In this document: piece by piece, positions 22,350 to 34,394 of the stretch | Layout of the letters: every line of letters starts with the position of its first letter | How positions within the stretch are numbered: position 1 is the first letter of the stretch | Made by a program: the position numbers and the translations under genes | Assembly (NCBI RefSeq): GCF_000182925.2 | Contig: NC_026501.1 | Coordinates: 2,480,001 to 2,544,000 of the forward strand | Length of the DNA: 64,000 nucleotides | Direction of reading: 5' to 3' | Origin: Neurospora crassa OR74A | Lineage: Eukaryota; Ascomycota; Sordariomycetes; Sordariales; Sordariaceae | The notes under the pieces: model-generated | Seen by the model: only the letters and a program-made list of their open reading frames with translations | Database searches by the model: none | What the model was told of the DNA's origin: nothing

Positions 22350-23156
22350 ATGCATTCACAAGACGAACTTTCCGCTCTGTTTTCCCGGAACTTGTCCCTA
22401 GAGCCTGTTCAGCAACTCGCACAAGTCCAGGTCCTGAATCAAGAACCGAAGATTGTCTACATCTCGGCACACTACAACCACTCAGCCCATGTTCGTACCC
22501 AGGACACCCCACCAGCACAGCCTGCACCCAGAAGGACTTCAGAGCCGCCTGCACTATCTGAGGTTGAAGCTGTCCTCACAAAGCACCATGTGAACACAGC
22601 GTGCTTGTCCCGTGCCCAGCTCCAGCTTTTCAAGTCAGTGGACGATCCGCAGCGCTACAGGCTGATTGACCTTTGGCGCAATTGTCCTCCTACAAGCCGT
22701 AGCGATAATCCTACACTAGACTGGAGTATGACTAGCGTGAGCCAGGAAGAGATCCTGGCCAAGAACCGATGGGAGCAACAGCAACAGCAGCAGGCGGCTG
22801 AACAAGAAGTGACCATGAGCCTCGATGGAACTCCCCTGACTCCGATTCAGGCAGGCGACGGTCGTTGGATCGCGGCGGACTCACATCATGAAATGGAGCC
22901 CTACATGGCTTCAGGTTATGAGGATATGGCTCGCCGTGAGTATGAAGACTCCGCTCGTCGAGCATTTGCTGAATCCGTGGAACGTACCAAGGATGCCTGC
23001 CGCCCCCTCGCCATTGCCACCGGTGGCCCGACGTTTAACCCCGCGCATTCCGATCCTGTTTATGCTAACGCGGGGGTTGACTGGAGGCAACAAGTTGCCA
23101 TGGCAAACCAGTACGGACTATTTATGGCGTACAGGGATGATCAGGAGATGCTTTGA
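22350..23156 (+). CDS. Unrecognised 268-residue protein with Gln tract
   Basis: A single uninterrupted frame from an ATG 48 nt downstream of a good 5' UTR intron acceptor. I do not recognise a family. Visible features: a Pro-rich N-terminal third, a segment around 75-120 with conserved-looking character (ALSEVEAVLTKHHVNTACLS, then DDPQRYRLIDLWRNCPP), a Gln run (about 142-148), and a charged Ala/Glu/Arg C-terminal part (RREYEDSARRAFAES). No signal peptide or membrane segment. Codon use looks like that of its neighbours. It is probably a lineage-restricted fungal protein of unknown function. Confidence 0.65.
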   Translation: MHSQDELSALFSRNLSLEPVQQLAQVQVLNQEPKIVYISAHYNHSAHVRTQDTPPAQPAPRRTSEPPALSEVEAVLTKHHVNTACLSRAQLQLFKSVDDPQRYRLIDLWRNCPPTSRSDNPTLDWSMTSVSQEEILAKNRWEQQQQQQAAEQEVTMSLDGTPLTPIQAGDGRWIAADSHHEMEPYMASGYEDMARREYEDSARRAFAESVERTKDACRPLAIATGGPTFNPAHSDPVYANAGVDWRQQVAMANQYGLFMAYRDDQEML

Positions 23157-24127
23157 GCTAGGAGTCATGCTATGTGTTATGTATGTTCGGGAGGAATGGA
23201 GGAGGCCATTTGGCATATGTATGGCGTTATTTTGATTGGGAATGTACAACTATGTCTTTGCTAGAGAGCTCAGTTTGTCAGCTGACTACGATAGATCGCT
23301 GTGTGCGTTGGTTTGAGGAAAGTAGAGGTCATGGATTTACTGGTGGTCTTTTACTTCTATTGAATCGGACAACTTTTTGCTTCAGGTAATATTAAATATT
23401 CTGGTTAAAGAAGTGGTGCGCTTCTACCCAGCCCGGCACAGGTCGGTGAATTCGACCTAGGAAGACTGGGCTTAGAGAATTTCTGAGATAACATTTCAAC
23501 CTTTTTCTCGTCGTGGGCAGATTTGATGGTAGACTAATGCTCCGTCAACCCTACTAGCTGGTACCTGTCCTCCTGATTTTTGTGCGGGCTTCGCATTCCA
23601 TTTCGTGGTTTACGTGGGAATGTAAAAGCGTTACATGCTGGTGATACAACGGTTTGTTTACATCAAAAAAGGAGGCGTTTCCGCTTTCCTGGGACGGCCT
23701 GTGGGGTCGGGTGTTCCTGGAGATTATACTTGTGGGCGGGGCCAGTGATGAAATGGATGTGGCTGGAAAGGTGCGAGGCTGGCTGTTCCATGGCTGACGC
23801 GTTGCAAACGCCACATCAAATCAGCCTCAGGACGACCAAGCTTCTGTCCCGCACGGCAGTGGAGCAGGAGGGAGGTGCTACGGGGCAATTGTGCTACGCA
23901 GCTCCCAGGTTGCCTGATGGAGCTCACCTTGAACTGAAGCAATTAGCAGCAGCAGCTACCAGCAACACCACCATCACCTCTTCAAACAAAGCGATCCCGA
24001 CGACCCATTTCTTGAGCTACCCACCTTGAGCCCGAGCTAGCGCAACGAGAACCTCTCCATCCTATTGAAACCGGAGATCCAAACAAATACCGGCATCGCA
24101 CATCAACACCTTCCCATCTAAGGCATA
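23157..24127. other. Intergenic region
   Basis: 3' flank of the preceding gene and promoter of the proteasome gene. A 149-codon frame at 23.58-24.03 kb has no domain and is not supported. Confidence 0.4.
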
Positions 24128-25357
24128 ATGGTACGTCTTGACAAGCCCCGGCAGTCCCTCGTTAGCGGGCATCCATCTCCGAAACGATCAAACCACAGCC
24201 GGGCGCAAGAAGCCATGGTTCTCGACCCTGAAACGAAACTGACAGAGTTACCTTCGACAACAAACAGACTTCCATAGGAACAGGCTACGATCTTGCCAAC
24301 TCCATTTTCTCCCCCGATGGTCGCAACTTTCAAGTCGAATATGCCATGAAGGCAGTTGAGAATGGCAGCACCTCGATCGGCATCCGCTGCAAGGACGGCA
24401 TCGTGTTGGCGGCGGAGAAGGTTATCACATCCAAGCTGCTCAAGCAAGGCGCCAACAAGCGCATTGCGACAGTCGACAGGCATTTGGGCATTGTACGTAT
24501 ACGTAGATTTATTTCTTTTTCTATTTGTTTGGGCAGGTTTCATCCACGAGCTCCGACCGTCTGCGGGGCAGCTGGAGCCAGGTTCACCACCCTCCTCCGC
24601 CATCGCATGAACGAACCATACCCCGACCTTCACTACCTTTTGATCTAGCTCGACGATTACTAACCACAAACTGCGAATCCGTCTTTGATAGGTATACTCC
24701 GGCATGATCCCCGACGGTAGGCACTTCGTGGACCGCGCCCGCGACGAGGCGCGCGGCTGGCGCGACAACTACAAGACGCCCATCTCGACAAAAGACCTAG
24801 CCGGCCGCATGGGCGGTTACATGCAAGCCTACACGCTCTACCAATCTGTGCGACCTTTCGGCATCACGGCCATCATCGGCGGCTACGACAGCGAACTCGA
24901 TACGCCCGTGGAAGGCGAGGTCGGCAGCGGCCCCAGCGTCGGCGCCGGCGGCAAGGTGGAGGGCAAGAAGCACGGTGGTCCGTTCCTGTACATGGTGGAG
25001 CCCTCGGGCCTCTACTGGGGATACTACGGCGCCGCGACGGGCAAGGGCAGGCAAGCGGCCAAGGCGGAGCTCGAGAAGCTGGACCTCAGTAGCGACGGCG
25101 AGTCGAGTCTGACGCTGGAGCAGGCCGTCAAGGAGGCAGCGCGCATCATCTACGTTGCCCACGACGACAACAAGGACAAGGAGTTCGAGCTCGAGATGAC
25201 CTGGATCAGCGGGGCGGACGGTCCCACGAAGGGCCGTCACCAAGAGGTGCCCGAGGCTTTGCGGAAGGAGGCGGAGAAGTATGCGGAGCGCATGACTGCG
25301 AAGGACATCGAGGAGGAAGAGGAAACGAAAGAGGGCGGGGACAAGATGGAGGAGTAA
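24128..25357 (+). CDS. pre10: 20S proteasome subunit alpha-3 (Pre10/PSMA3 type)
   Basis: Three exons: 24128-24130 (the ATG alone), 24268-24492 and 24692-25357; 297 aa. Intron 1 (137 nt, ATG|GTACGT...AACAG) falls right after the start codon. Intron 2 is 199 nt (GTACGT, CTAAC, ATAG). The mature N-terminus reads [19 protein letters not shown] followed by [13 protein letters not shown], the proteasome alpha signature of the PSMA3 subfamily. Then come [24 protein letters not shown] and YSGMIPDGR. An insertion with Gly/Ser around [13 protein letters not shown] and a long acidic C-terminal tail ([12 protein letters not shown]) follow; a long charged tail is usual for this subunit. It is a structural, non-catalytic member of the outer ring of the 20S core. 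Confidence 0.95.
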
Positions 25358-25802
25358 GGGAAGGCCTAACCTCTGGGCTATTGATGGACGAATGAACGAG
25401 GCGGAAGTGATGATGCTTAGCATGTAATTCTAAACCATGAGGCACGACTGCGATTTGATTTCTTGACAAGTGATAAGAGCTCCGTAACTGCCATCTGGGA
25501 TTCGGCCTAAATCATGGCATGCGATGCACTACGGTTTGTCTTGGTGATTTATCAAGTATCTTACGTGTGTGGAAATCACCTAGTGAAGCATGTGGTCTTA
25601 TGTTGCGAGGCAAGTTCAACTGGAAAAAGTTGTTTCCATAAGCAACCAGAAAATGCTTAAAAACTCCCATTATATGATATTCTACCTTTTCCCAACCTTA
25701 ACCCAGCAACAAACAACATAAATTACCTGACCACCGGGTATTCCATTTCTTTTGATTCTCCTCCTCCTCCTCCTATAACACCTCCATCACCTCCCCCCCT
25801 CT
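25358..25802. other. Convergent 3' region
   Basis: About 445 nt between the tail-to-tail proteasome gene and UTP20. It contains a short CTC trinucleotide run at about 25,757-25,773. No gene seen. Confidence 0.4.
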
Positions 25803-28800
25803 CTAACTAGCATGAAAAGCGTGCCTAGCATCCCTTGCCTCCCGCCCCTTTTCCTTCCTCTTCTCCTTCTTCTTCTCAAACTTCTTCCTCTTCTCCATCC
25901 CATACTTTTCCGGCGCCGTAATCGCCTCGATCTTCCTCTTACTAGATCTAGCAGATCTCCTCTTGCGAATATCCTCATTCACAGCTAACAACGCTCTAGT
26001 ATACTCTGAGCTTCCCAGCTTTCTTTGCAGCACATCCAGGACCGACAAGGCCTTCGTCTTGAGCAACTCGTAGCGGGTCTTGAATACGTCGTTCAAGGAA
26101 AATGGGCCAGGGATGGACGGGTCGGTCAGGTTGCGAAGCGGGCGGATGATGGTTTTGATGGAACCGAGCAAAGTGGAGGGCTCGGATTTCGAGCAGAAGG
26201 ATTCGAGCAGGTCCATGGCGGAGAGCTTGGAGACGAGCATCTCGGGCCGGGCGGCGCGTTCTTTACGAATGATGGAGGCGAGCTTGTAAAAGAGGTAGCC
26301 CATGTCAACTGGCTTCTTGTGCTTCTTGCGGATGCCGTTTTCTTCGTCTTCGGCCTCGTCTTCCAACTCGTCTTCCTTCTCGTCGGCACCAGCCCCGTCG
26401 TCGGTATTCTTGGCATCTAGGTAGCTGCCTAGGAAGAGCAAGATCTGGACAACCTCATGAGCCAGCGGCTCGTCAACCTCGGGCACGTTAAAGGTGCTGA
26501 GTGCCAAGCGGACGAGATCGCTGATTTCTTCCTTGCTTAGCTCGCGCCCGTGAGAACCGTGGAGAGGCGGTTGGGCTTGCTGGCCGGCGTTCTGGGCAAA
26601 GTCCGCGAGGTACATGCTGAGAAGCCTGGTCGCGGTGAGCTTCACGGTGGGGTTCTCGTGAGCAAGAGTGTCGCGGACCTCGGTCCACAAGACGTCAGAG
26701 GCAGGCGACAAGACCTTCTGGGGATGCTTGGCGACTAGAGTCTGGACCGTGGTAAGACTGGTGTCGACAAGCTCCCAGTTGGACTGAACGGTCTCCTCAT
26801 CGCCGAGAACCTTGGTAATCTTGTCGACAACAAGGTTGACGTCCTTCTTGTCCTTGGAGGTGGGTTCGCGACCCTCAAAGTAGAGTCCGAATGCCTGAAT
26901 TGCAAGCTTGAGCACTGCCATGTTCTCGTTTTGCTCGGCCCAGTTGCGCATCAGAGTCATGAACTTGGTAAGACGCTCCTTATCTGCCACGCGGAAGGTT
27001 TCCTTGATCAGCTCTGCGGCAGCGAGTCTGCACTTCTCGCTGTCATCATTGGCCAGGACGAACACAAGGGGGATGAAGCATGTCGCTGCCACCTCCTGGA
27101 CGAAGTCGTCAGACGTCTTCTTGAGCAAGAGATTGATAACCTCCATGACTGACAAGCGGCCACCCTCACGCTCGTACTTAAGGTTGGCCACAATGAACTT
27201 GAGCTGCTTTTCCCATCTGTTCCTCTTCTGGGGATATTCGCGGAGGAACTGGAAGAAAGCACCGCGAGCCAGATCCCGAGTGTCCTTGTCGTCGTTGGTG
27301 ATCATGATAGTACCGACGTGGTCGAGAGTGTCATAGACTGAGGCCGTCTCCATCTTACGATCAAGCACTGAGCGAAGGAAGTTGAAGGTGACATGGCGGT
27401 AGAGAGGCTCAGTCAAGTCATCCTTCAACTTGCTGAGCAGCATATCGAGGGCGGCCTCCTTGATGGGAATCTCACGCCTGTCTCTGAGGACGACAGAGAT
27501 GAGCTTCAACGCTGCCTGCGCAAGCTCAGACGCGGTTGAGGGAGACAGGGACATGGACTTGATGCCTTCCTTGATAGCCACCTTGTAGAGGGCAGTGGAT
27601 TCGCCATTCTTGAAGGGAACCTTGGCGATGACGGTGAGCAGCCTGAAGGCCGCAACCTTGACTTCTTCCTCAATCGACAAGACAGCATCACCGAGCAGAG
27701 GCATGAATCCGGTAATGTTGTTGGCTGTGCGGAGGTTATCGTGCTTCTTGAGGACAGCACGAAGGATGTCGATGGCGAATTTGATGAGCTTAAACGTATA
27801 CTTGGCGGTAATTCCTCCATCAGCCCTCTTGGCGGCCTTCTGGACGATGTATCTCTTCAGGCGAGGATCCATCTTGGGCGCATCCTCTGGCTTCTGAGCC
27901 TTGTACACCTCCTGCATGACTTCATAGCAGAACACAAGGATCTCTTGAGAGGCAGCCGCCGGGTTCTCCAGGAGGCCCTTGGTGATGCGGGTAAGAAGCT
28001 CGTCTATCTTGCGAGCTGTCCTAAGATCAAGCTTCTCGAGCAACAGCGCCTGCAAGGGCATGGTAAGGTCGCTGAGGCGTGTGATAGACGCCGTCTTGGC
28101 AATCAGCTCCATGGAGTCTTGACTCTTGCTGCTCTTCACCTCCTTCATTTTGCTGACATAATCCTCAGCATCCTTCTCTTGACCCGTAGCACCAAAAATA
28201 TCATCCATGATGATTGCCATGATGGCAGAGAGGCAGTAGTCGAGATCGCCTTGCTTGAAAGTGGGGATGACAGCCAACAGCATGGAATGAAGGGTATAAG
28301 ACAAGACGTGCAGCTGGGGACCCCTGCTAAGAGCGCCGCGCAGCTCCTTGAGGATGAACTCAAACCTTTCGGGGCCCAGAATGACCGCAATCTTGGAAAG
28401 AGTATCGCGAGCCATCTCACGAGCATCCCACGCCTTGCTCCTGAGGATATGGCAGATATCGGTAAGCACACCAGGCAGCTTCTCATTGAGCAGCGGCTCG
28501 GGAAGAAGGGTGGCAAGCTTAGCAATGATCACACCGACCGGAACTCTGGTGCTGACCGTGGTTTCATCCTTTTCATGGAGGTGCTTGATAGGAATAGGCA
28601 GGAAGTTGTTCACAATCTCAGCGCTAAGCTTCTCCTGATCAGGAATGGTCTTGGCAAGTCTGCGAAGCTTGGGAGCCTCAACACCATCAATCTCCATGGC
28701 ATCGGCATTAGGCCTTTGCGTGTTAGCGGCGCGCAACACATCGATCTCCTTCTCAAGGAGGCGGATCACCCGCTTCTGCCATTCAGGCTTTGACTCAATA

Positions 28801-31800
28801 TATGAGACGAAACGACGCAGAATAGTGCGGTATTGCTGCCAGTCCAATGAGGCAGTCAACCCAGCAATGGCGGTGATGGTCTGCGCGCTAAGCCCGTGAT
28901 CATCACCTCCTTCCGTCTGACCGAAGATGAAGTGTTCAAGAAGCGGAATGAAGAACTGGCTGATGTGCTTCGACCGGAACTCGCTCTTCTCATTGGCCGC
29001 TTCCAACAGACGCAAAGCCTGCAGCTGTCTAGCGATGGCAGGACTCATGATATGGAAGAAGAACGCCTTGTCTGCCTCATCAGATGCAGGGACCAGTAAA
29101 GTCAAGTCAGACACCTGGTCCCAGGATGGGAGATGAGCGACCAAGTATCCAAAGACACGCACCACCTCACGACGGACAGTCTCCGAGGCTTCTCTAGACC
29201 CAGCATAAATGGCAGGCAGGATGATATCGGACATAATGCTAGTATACGCATCTTGTTGAGGTCCTGCCCAGGCTGCCTCAGCCGCCCTGATGAACTTGCA
29301 CAGTCCGTCAGCAGCGTTGGTGGACAGCACACCAAACTCCTCGTCCTGGTTGATATAGAACAAGAGGTTATGCAGCAACGGCATCCACTCGTCGATCGTG
29401 AAGGGGGTCTCGCGTTCGCCAGAGATGCGGTTGAAGGCAGTGAGTCGGGTATTGTAGTCCGGCTCGTCGAGTCTCTTCACATTGTACGAGTTCAAGTCAC
29501 GGCAGATATCTGCCACCTCCTGAGCCCACGGCTCCATGGAGGCAAACACAAGTAAGACGTCGGCAAGCGTCTGTCTGTTCTGTCTATCCTTGAAGTATCC
29601 AAAGAGCCCAGCGAGGGTGCTGTAGACTCTCTTCTTCAGCTCCCCATTTGTCTGAATATCTTCCAGAACGAGGAACTGTTTGAGGATCAGCAGGATGGAT
29701 CCCTTGACCTTGGGGCTGACGCGACGTGCTGGCTGGTTGAGCAAGTAGGTAGCAATGTCCACCATATCCTGAACACTGGCGGAGGAGCTATCAACAATTG
29801 GCGCAAGGTGAACAACAGTATCGACGGCAGTGCCGAGGAGATCCTTTCCAATGTCAGTCTGATCACGGAGAAGACCGCCGATCTCCTTGAGCATAAGATT
29901 GATATTCGGCATTAAAAGCTCATCCTTAATGAGCTCATTGTATTCGGTTACGGCCGCAGGAGCTTGTGCCAGACCAATAAGGCTCTTGAGAATCTCTAGC
30001 GCATGGACCTTGACCTCATCCTTGCCCTTCTCAATACCAAGACTCTCAATGACCTTGGGAAGGATGCGCTTGTCGATGTTAAGGAACAAAGCCGCCTTAG
30101 GCAGAACAGCCCAGGTCGACAGAAGCCTCCACACACCAGAAACACCCTGAGTAGTCTCGGCTGGGAGCTTTTCAATGCGAGGGCTGACGGCTTCCTTCAC
30201 GATCACATTCTCATACGGTGTCCAGTCAAAGGTCTGCGCGTTCTGGAACAGTTTGCAAAGACACTTGAGACCAGTGGTCCGCACCACCTTGTACAATGAA
30301 GCATTCTGTACCGGCTCCGCCTCCTCGGGATCCTCAGAGGCGGCTCCCAGGTTTCTGCACGCTGTAATCAAACAGAACAGGACAGCATTGACAAGCGGGT
30401 CCATATACGAAACAACAGCGGTTCCGAGTTCATTGATGATCGCCTCGACCATGTTCAGCAGACCGACCTGCTTGCGCACTGGAATGAGCTCTTCGGCAAA
30501 GGTGCTTTCCCGGACAACATCGCCATCCAGGATACGGATACTGCGGAGCTCGCCAAGGGCGATATCCAAGAACTTGCCCATATCCACCACATCCAGCTGT
30601 CTAATAACGGCCAAACGCGTGTTATGGAGGCCGTGACGTCCGCTTACCGCGCCCTTCTTGGAGATGGTTCGGCCATACAACAAGCGAAGGAGAACTGGCA
30701 TCAGTTCAGCGCGATGCTCAGGGCGGATCTTGTTGTCACCCTGGAAAAGAACAGTGAGTTCGTTCTTGAAGCGCGCTTCGTCAAGAAGATACTCTAGATG
30801 TTCCTGATACGGCTTGATGGCATCGCTCTTCCACGCCAGAATTGCCTTGAGCGCCATTTTCTGAAGCTCGATATCACCATTGGCCAGCAGCTTCAGAAGC
30901 GCATTGTAAACCCTTTGGCTTTGCCAAAGCACCTTGGGGTTGCCGAAGTGTGAGAAGACACCCACAAGGGCCTTCCTGTCTTGCAGCGACCAGCTTCCGT
31001 CTTCCTCGGAAAAGGGCTGATCCTCGTTCTCCTCGGCAGCCGGAGTCTGGCCTTCTTCTGTGAAGGACAGAAGGTACGGGACGATCTTCCTCGAGCGCTT
31101 TTCAGCAGAACTAGGAAGAGCAGTGAACACCTTGAGAGCTTTGCTGCGTGCGCGATCCGAGCGAAGTTCCACCGCCTTTTGTCCCTCTTCGAAAGTGCTG
31201 AGCAGCTTTTGCGACAACTCGCTGACCACCTTGCCCGTGTCGTCTGCAACCTCCTGCAGTCTCATGAGGCCAGTACACTCGAAATCCGTCATGGCTTTGC
31301 GGTGATTATCGGTAGGGGGCTCAAAGGGGCCTGTCCAACGAGGGGACGGCACCTCAAGCCACTCAAAGGCCAGCTCGGCAACAATCTCCTCACCATGCTT
31401 GGTTTCCGAAATTTTCTTCATGGCTTCCACTGCATCATCCCAGACGGGCGAAAGTTGTATCGTTGTAAGGCCAAAAAGGAAGGACGGGATAGCTTGGACC
31501 AGCCATGAGCTCTCCTCGATGTGATGATAGATTTGACCGAGTTTTCGTAGATGCACAGCGATAGCGCGGACGCTTTGCATATTCAAGGGAAGCTCTTCTA
31601 CTTGGATCATTGTCGACAAAGCTGCGTTCGAATCAGGGGTCGTCTCCAGGACGTCGAGAATCCGCAAAGAAACAAGGCGAAGATGGTGTGATGTAGAAGC
31701 AAGGTTCTTGATGAGAGACTTCACCAAAGGATCCTCCTCTTGCGGGCTGTTGCCCCGGCCGTTATTAGCTTCCGGCGAGCTCTGAGACTTTCGGTTCAGT

Positions 31801-33744
31801 TCCTGCTCATAGTCCAGCAAAGCCTCAAGGAACTTCGGCAGACGACAGAATCTCGGCGCAGCGGCTCTGAGCAACGGAGCAAGGCTGAGATCGACAGACC
31901 CCGCAGCCGCACACATTCTCAGGTAGGCACGGAACCCATCACTGACGATGAAGTTGGCCTCGTCCGTCGGGAGGGATGAAGACGGCCGGAGAGCGAGTTT
32001 GAGCTTCTTAAGCAAGACTTCTGCTATCCGAGCATTCGTGGAGGGGTGTACCGAAGTGGACTCCAACACGCGCAGGAGACCAGAGTACATTGGCAGACAC
32101 TTTTCCTTCCAGGTTTCGCGGTCCTTGCCAAAGCCACCGCTCTCGGGGAAAGGGGTATCTTCAAGTCGGACAAACTTGCTCACAATCTGGTCCTGCCATG
32201 ATTGTGGCAGAGGGAAACTCTCCTTCGCATGAGGGCTAGGAAGACCACCCGTCTCGATCATATGCGGTATTAGAACACAAAGCAAATCTTCATTGGCAGC
32301 GTCGGACCAATGTGCTACAATAAATCTGTAGGATGTTAGATATTGCCATGTCTAATGGAGGAGGGTGAGAAGAAAAAAAAACTTACTTTTGGAAATCCTT
32401 CTGGAAAAGTCCCCGGAAGCGATCGGGATTTAGGTCGGCCAAGTAAGAGCAAAATGGGATATACCACCTCATAAGAGGCTCTTTGGTCATGGCGCTGTTA
32501 AAGCTCGACAACGAGGGAAGGAGGGCATCGATAGGTGCCTGTGCCCAAATGATAGCCGCATTCACCATTACGCGTTGCCATAGCCGCGGCGAGTTCATGA
32601 ACTCCGCATTGTCCTTATAGGTCGATAGGGACGTGAGTAGTTGACCCAAAGTCTTAACTAGGAGCGCCCAATCGTTGATCCGTATTCCCTGGCGAACACC
32701 GGCAGCAAAGCCGAGGAGCTGAACAAAGAGGATTGGTCGTTGTGTGGCCGCCGCATCCTCAAAAATCCTTGTTTCAACTGGTACAAACGTCTCAGGTGTC
32801 GAGTGATGAATGGTCGAAGTAAGCACGCCGCAGCAGACGTCAGTCCAGATCGTCGGTTTCTCCGATGTAAGATCGAGCTCCTCGTCGGGTACAGCCTTCG
32901 CCAAAGCTGCCATAACGTCAGGTCCTGTTGAGTGTAGCGAGTTTCCAGCGCCCTTGATGGCCTCCGCGAACATGACCATGATTCCCTGACTGTAAAGACC
33001 AAATTGCTTCGTCCCATGCATACTGTAGAGATCGCCCCGTACGTGCTGCACAATCAAGGGTAGCGCCGTCTGCTTATGGCTTGGGGCGGCGGCCTTCTTG
33101 ATCAGGAAGCTCATGGCCTCGGCGGCGAATCTGGCGATATGGCCGGGCTGTCTGGCCTTGCCCATCAGGGGAGCAACTGTGTCATATGTTGGGCGCAGAT
33201 CGGGAACTAAGAGTCTCGAAAGGTATTTAAAAAGGAAGGCCAGCGCAGCGAATGTCCACTCGATGACCTCCACGTCGTGCACCTTGCTGGCTAGATCAAC
33301 AATCAGGCGCAGAGCTCGTGGGTAGTGCTTCTCGAAGCGCACGCCCAAGTCGTGGGCGAAGGCGGTGATGAGGTCCAACAATGGTTCGAGGGTTTCCTTG
33401 TTGTGCTTCTCTGTGTGTTCGACCAAGAGGTCCATAATCTTGTCCTCATGGTAGAGGATCTGGGCCAGGGAGTCGGTCAACGACGTGACCTGTCTCCGGA
33501 AGTGAACGTAGGCGCGCGAGATGTTGAGTTCAGACCATTTGTCGAGACCGTTGCGCAGGTAGGATGTGGTGGCATCGAGGTCTTCGGCTTCGAGATCGTG
33601 ACGGCGGACTTTGCGCAGCGGGTCGAGCGAATGGAGTTTGGAGATCTTGGTGCTGAAAGACTCCCATCGGTGGTTCTTTTGATGGGGGGTCTTTTTCACC
33701 CCCCTCTGGGATTTGACGATACGTCCTGACGTGGTGGACGGCAT
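25803..33744 (-). CDS. utp20: UTP20, giant HEAT-repeat component of the small-subunit processome
   Basis: Two exons on the minus strand: 33744-32387 and 32325-25803, with a 61-nt intron (GTAAGT...CTACAG); 2,626 aa, in the 2,500-2,800 aa range of the family. The start MPSTTSGRIVKSQRG is the first ATG of the open frame, followed by the conserved basic KNHRWESFSTKISKL segment. The body is almost entirely helical HEAT/ARM-like repeats. The C-terminus is very basic (KRRSARSSKRKIEAI, then KKFEKKKEKRKEKGRE), as in yeast Utp20. The protein is a nucleolar factor needed for early 18S rRNA processing. Within the long second exon there is an acidic, low-complexity stretch (ADEKEDELEDEAEDEENG) near the end. 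CWF19-like lies upstream on the same strand 650 nt away. Confidence 0.95.
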
Positions 33745-34394
33745 CGTGGGCAACGGTCCTGCGGTATTGTCGCTGGTCGAGGAGGCGGACCGTGGGTTCG
33801 AAGTTTGGAGTTGCTTCGCACGCGGCGAGCAAAATGGCAAAGGCGAAACAGAACAGACAGTGACACTGTGACAGACCGGCACAGCAACCCGCCTGGAAAT
33901 TTTTTGGCCAGGGTGCTGCCAGGGTGGAACTATCTTACGATAAGCTGACTGATAAGGGAAGAGCGGAGCGTTGTGTCTTGCGGGGGCGGGCGGCAAGTGG
34001 AAGGATGCTCATACGTATACGCAGTATCAATCTACTACTAAATGCATATCCAGCAAATATGTCTTTAAGAGATATGTTTACGCTCCGGCCCTCTTTGCAG
34101 AGCTCCCAATACGAAGAACTCATAGTTTTCTCCTTTAATACAAGCGTATCATGTGCTCTATATATGCTTTTTCAAGCCAATGAACGAAGACATCCAGAAA
34201 CGTCAGGGCCTTCCTGTGGAGAAATATGTCCTTGGAACTCCAGGTCAAATTGTTGGTGAGAAATGTCAACAACTACCAATGAGATTGACAACAAAGATCG
34301 ATCCCATTGATCCACTCCATATCTGCCACAAGCCTCAAGGCCGCGGCAACCCATCAGATCCCCACCTGTACCATTCCTCACGTCTGGGTCCCAG
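33745..34394. other. Spacer between UTP20 and CWF19-like genes
   Basis: About 650 nt, UTP20 promoter plus 3' UTR of the CWF19-like gene. Nothing else seen. Confidence 0.4.

Noticed and set aside
23580-24029. 149-codon plus-strand frame before the proteasome gene
   Set aside because: No domain or repeat structure, atypical composition, and it overlaps the expected promoter and leader.
27741-28793. 350-codon plus-strand frame inside UTP20
   Set aside because: Antisense shadow of a conserved helical-repeat exon; no start context or domain.
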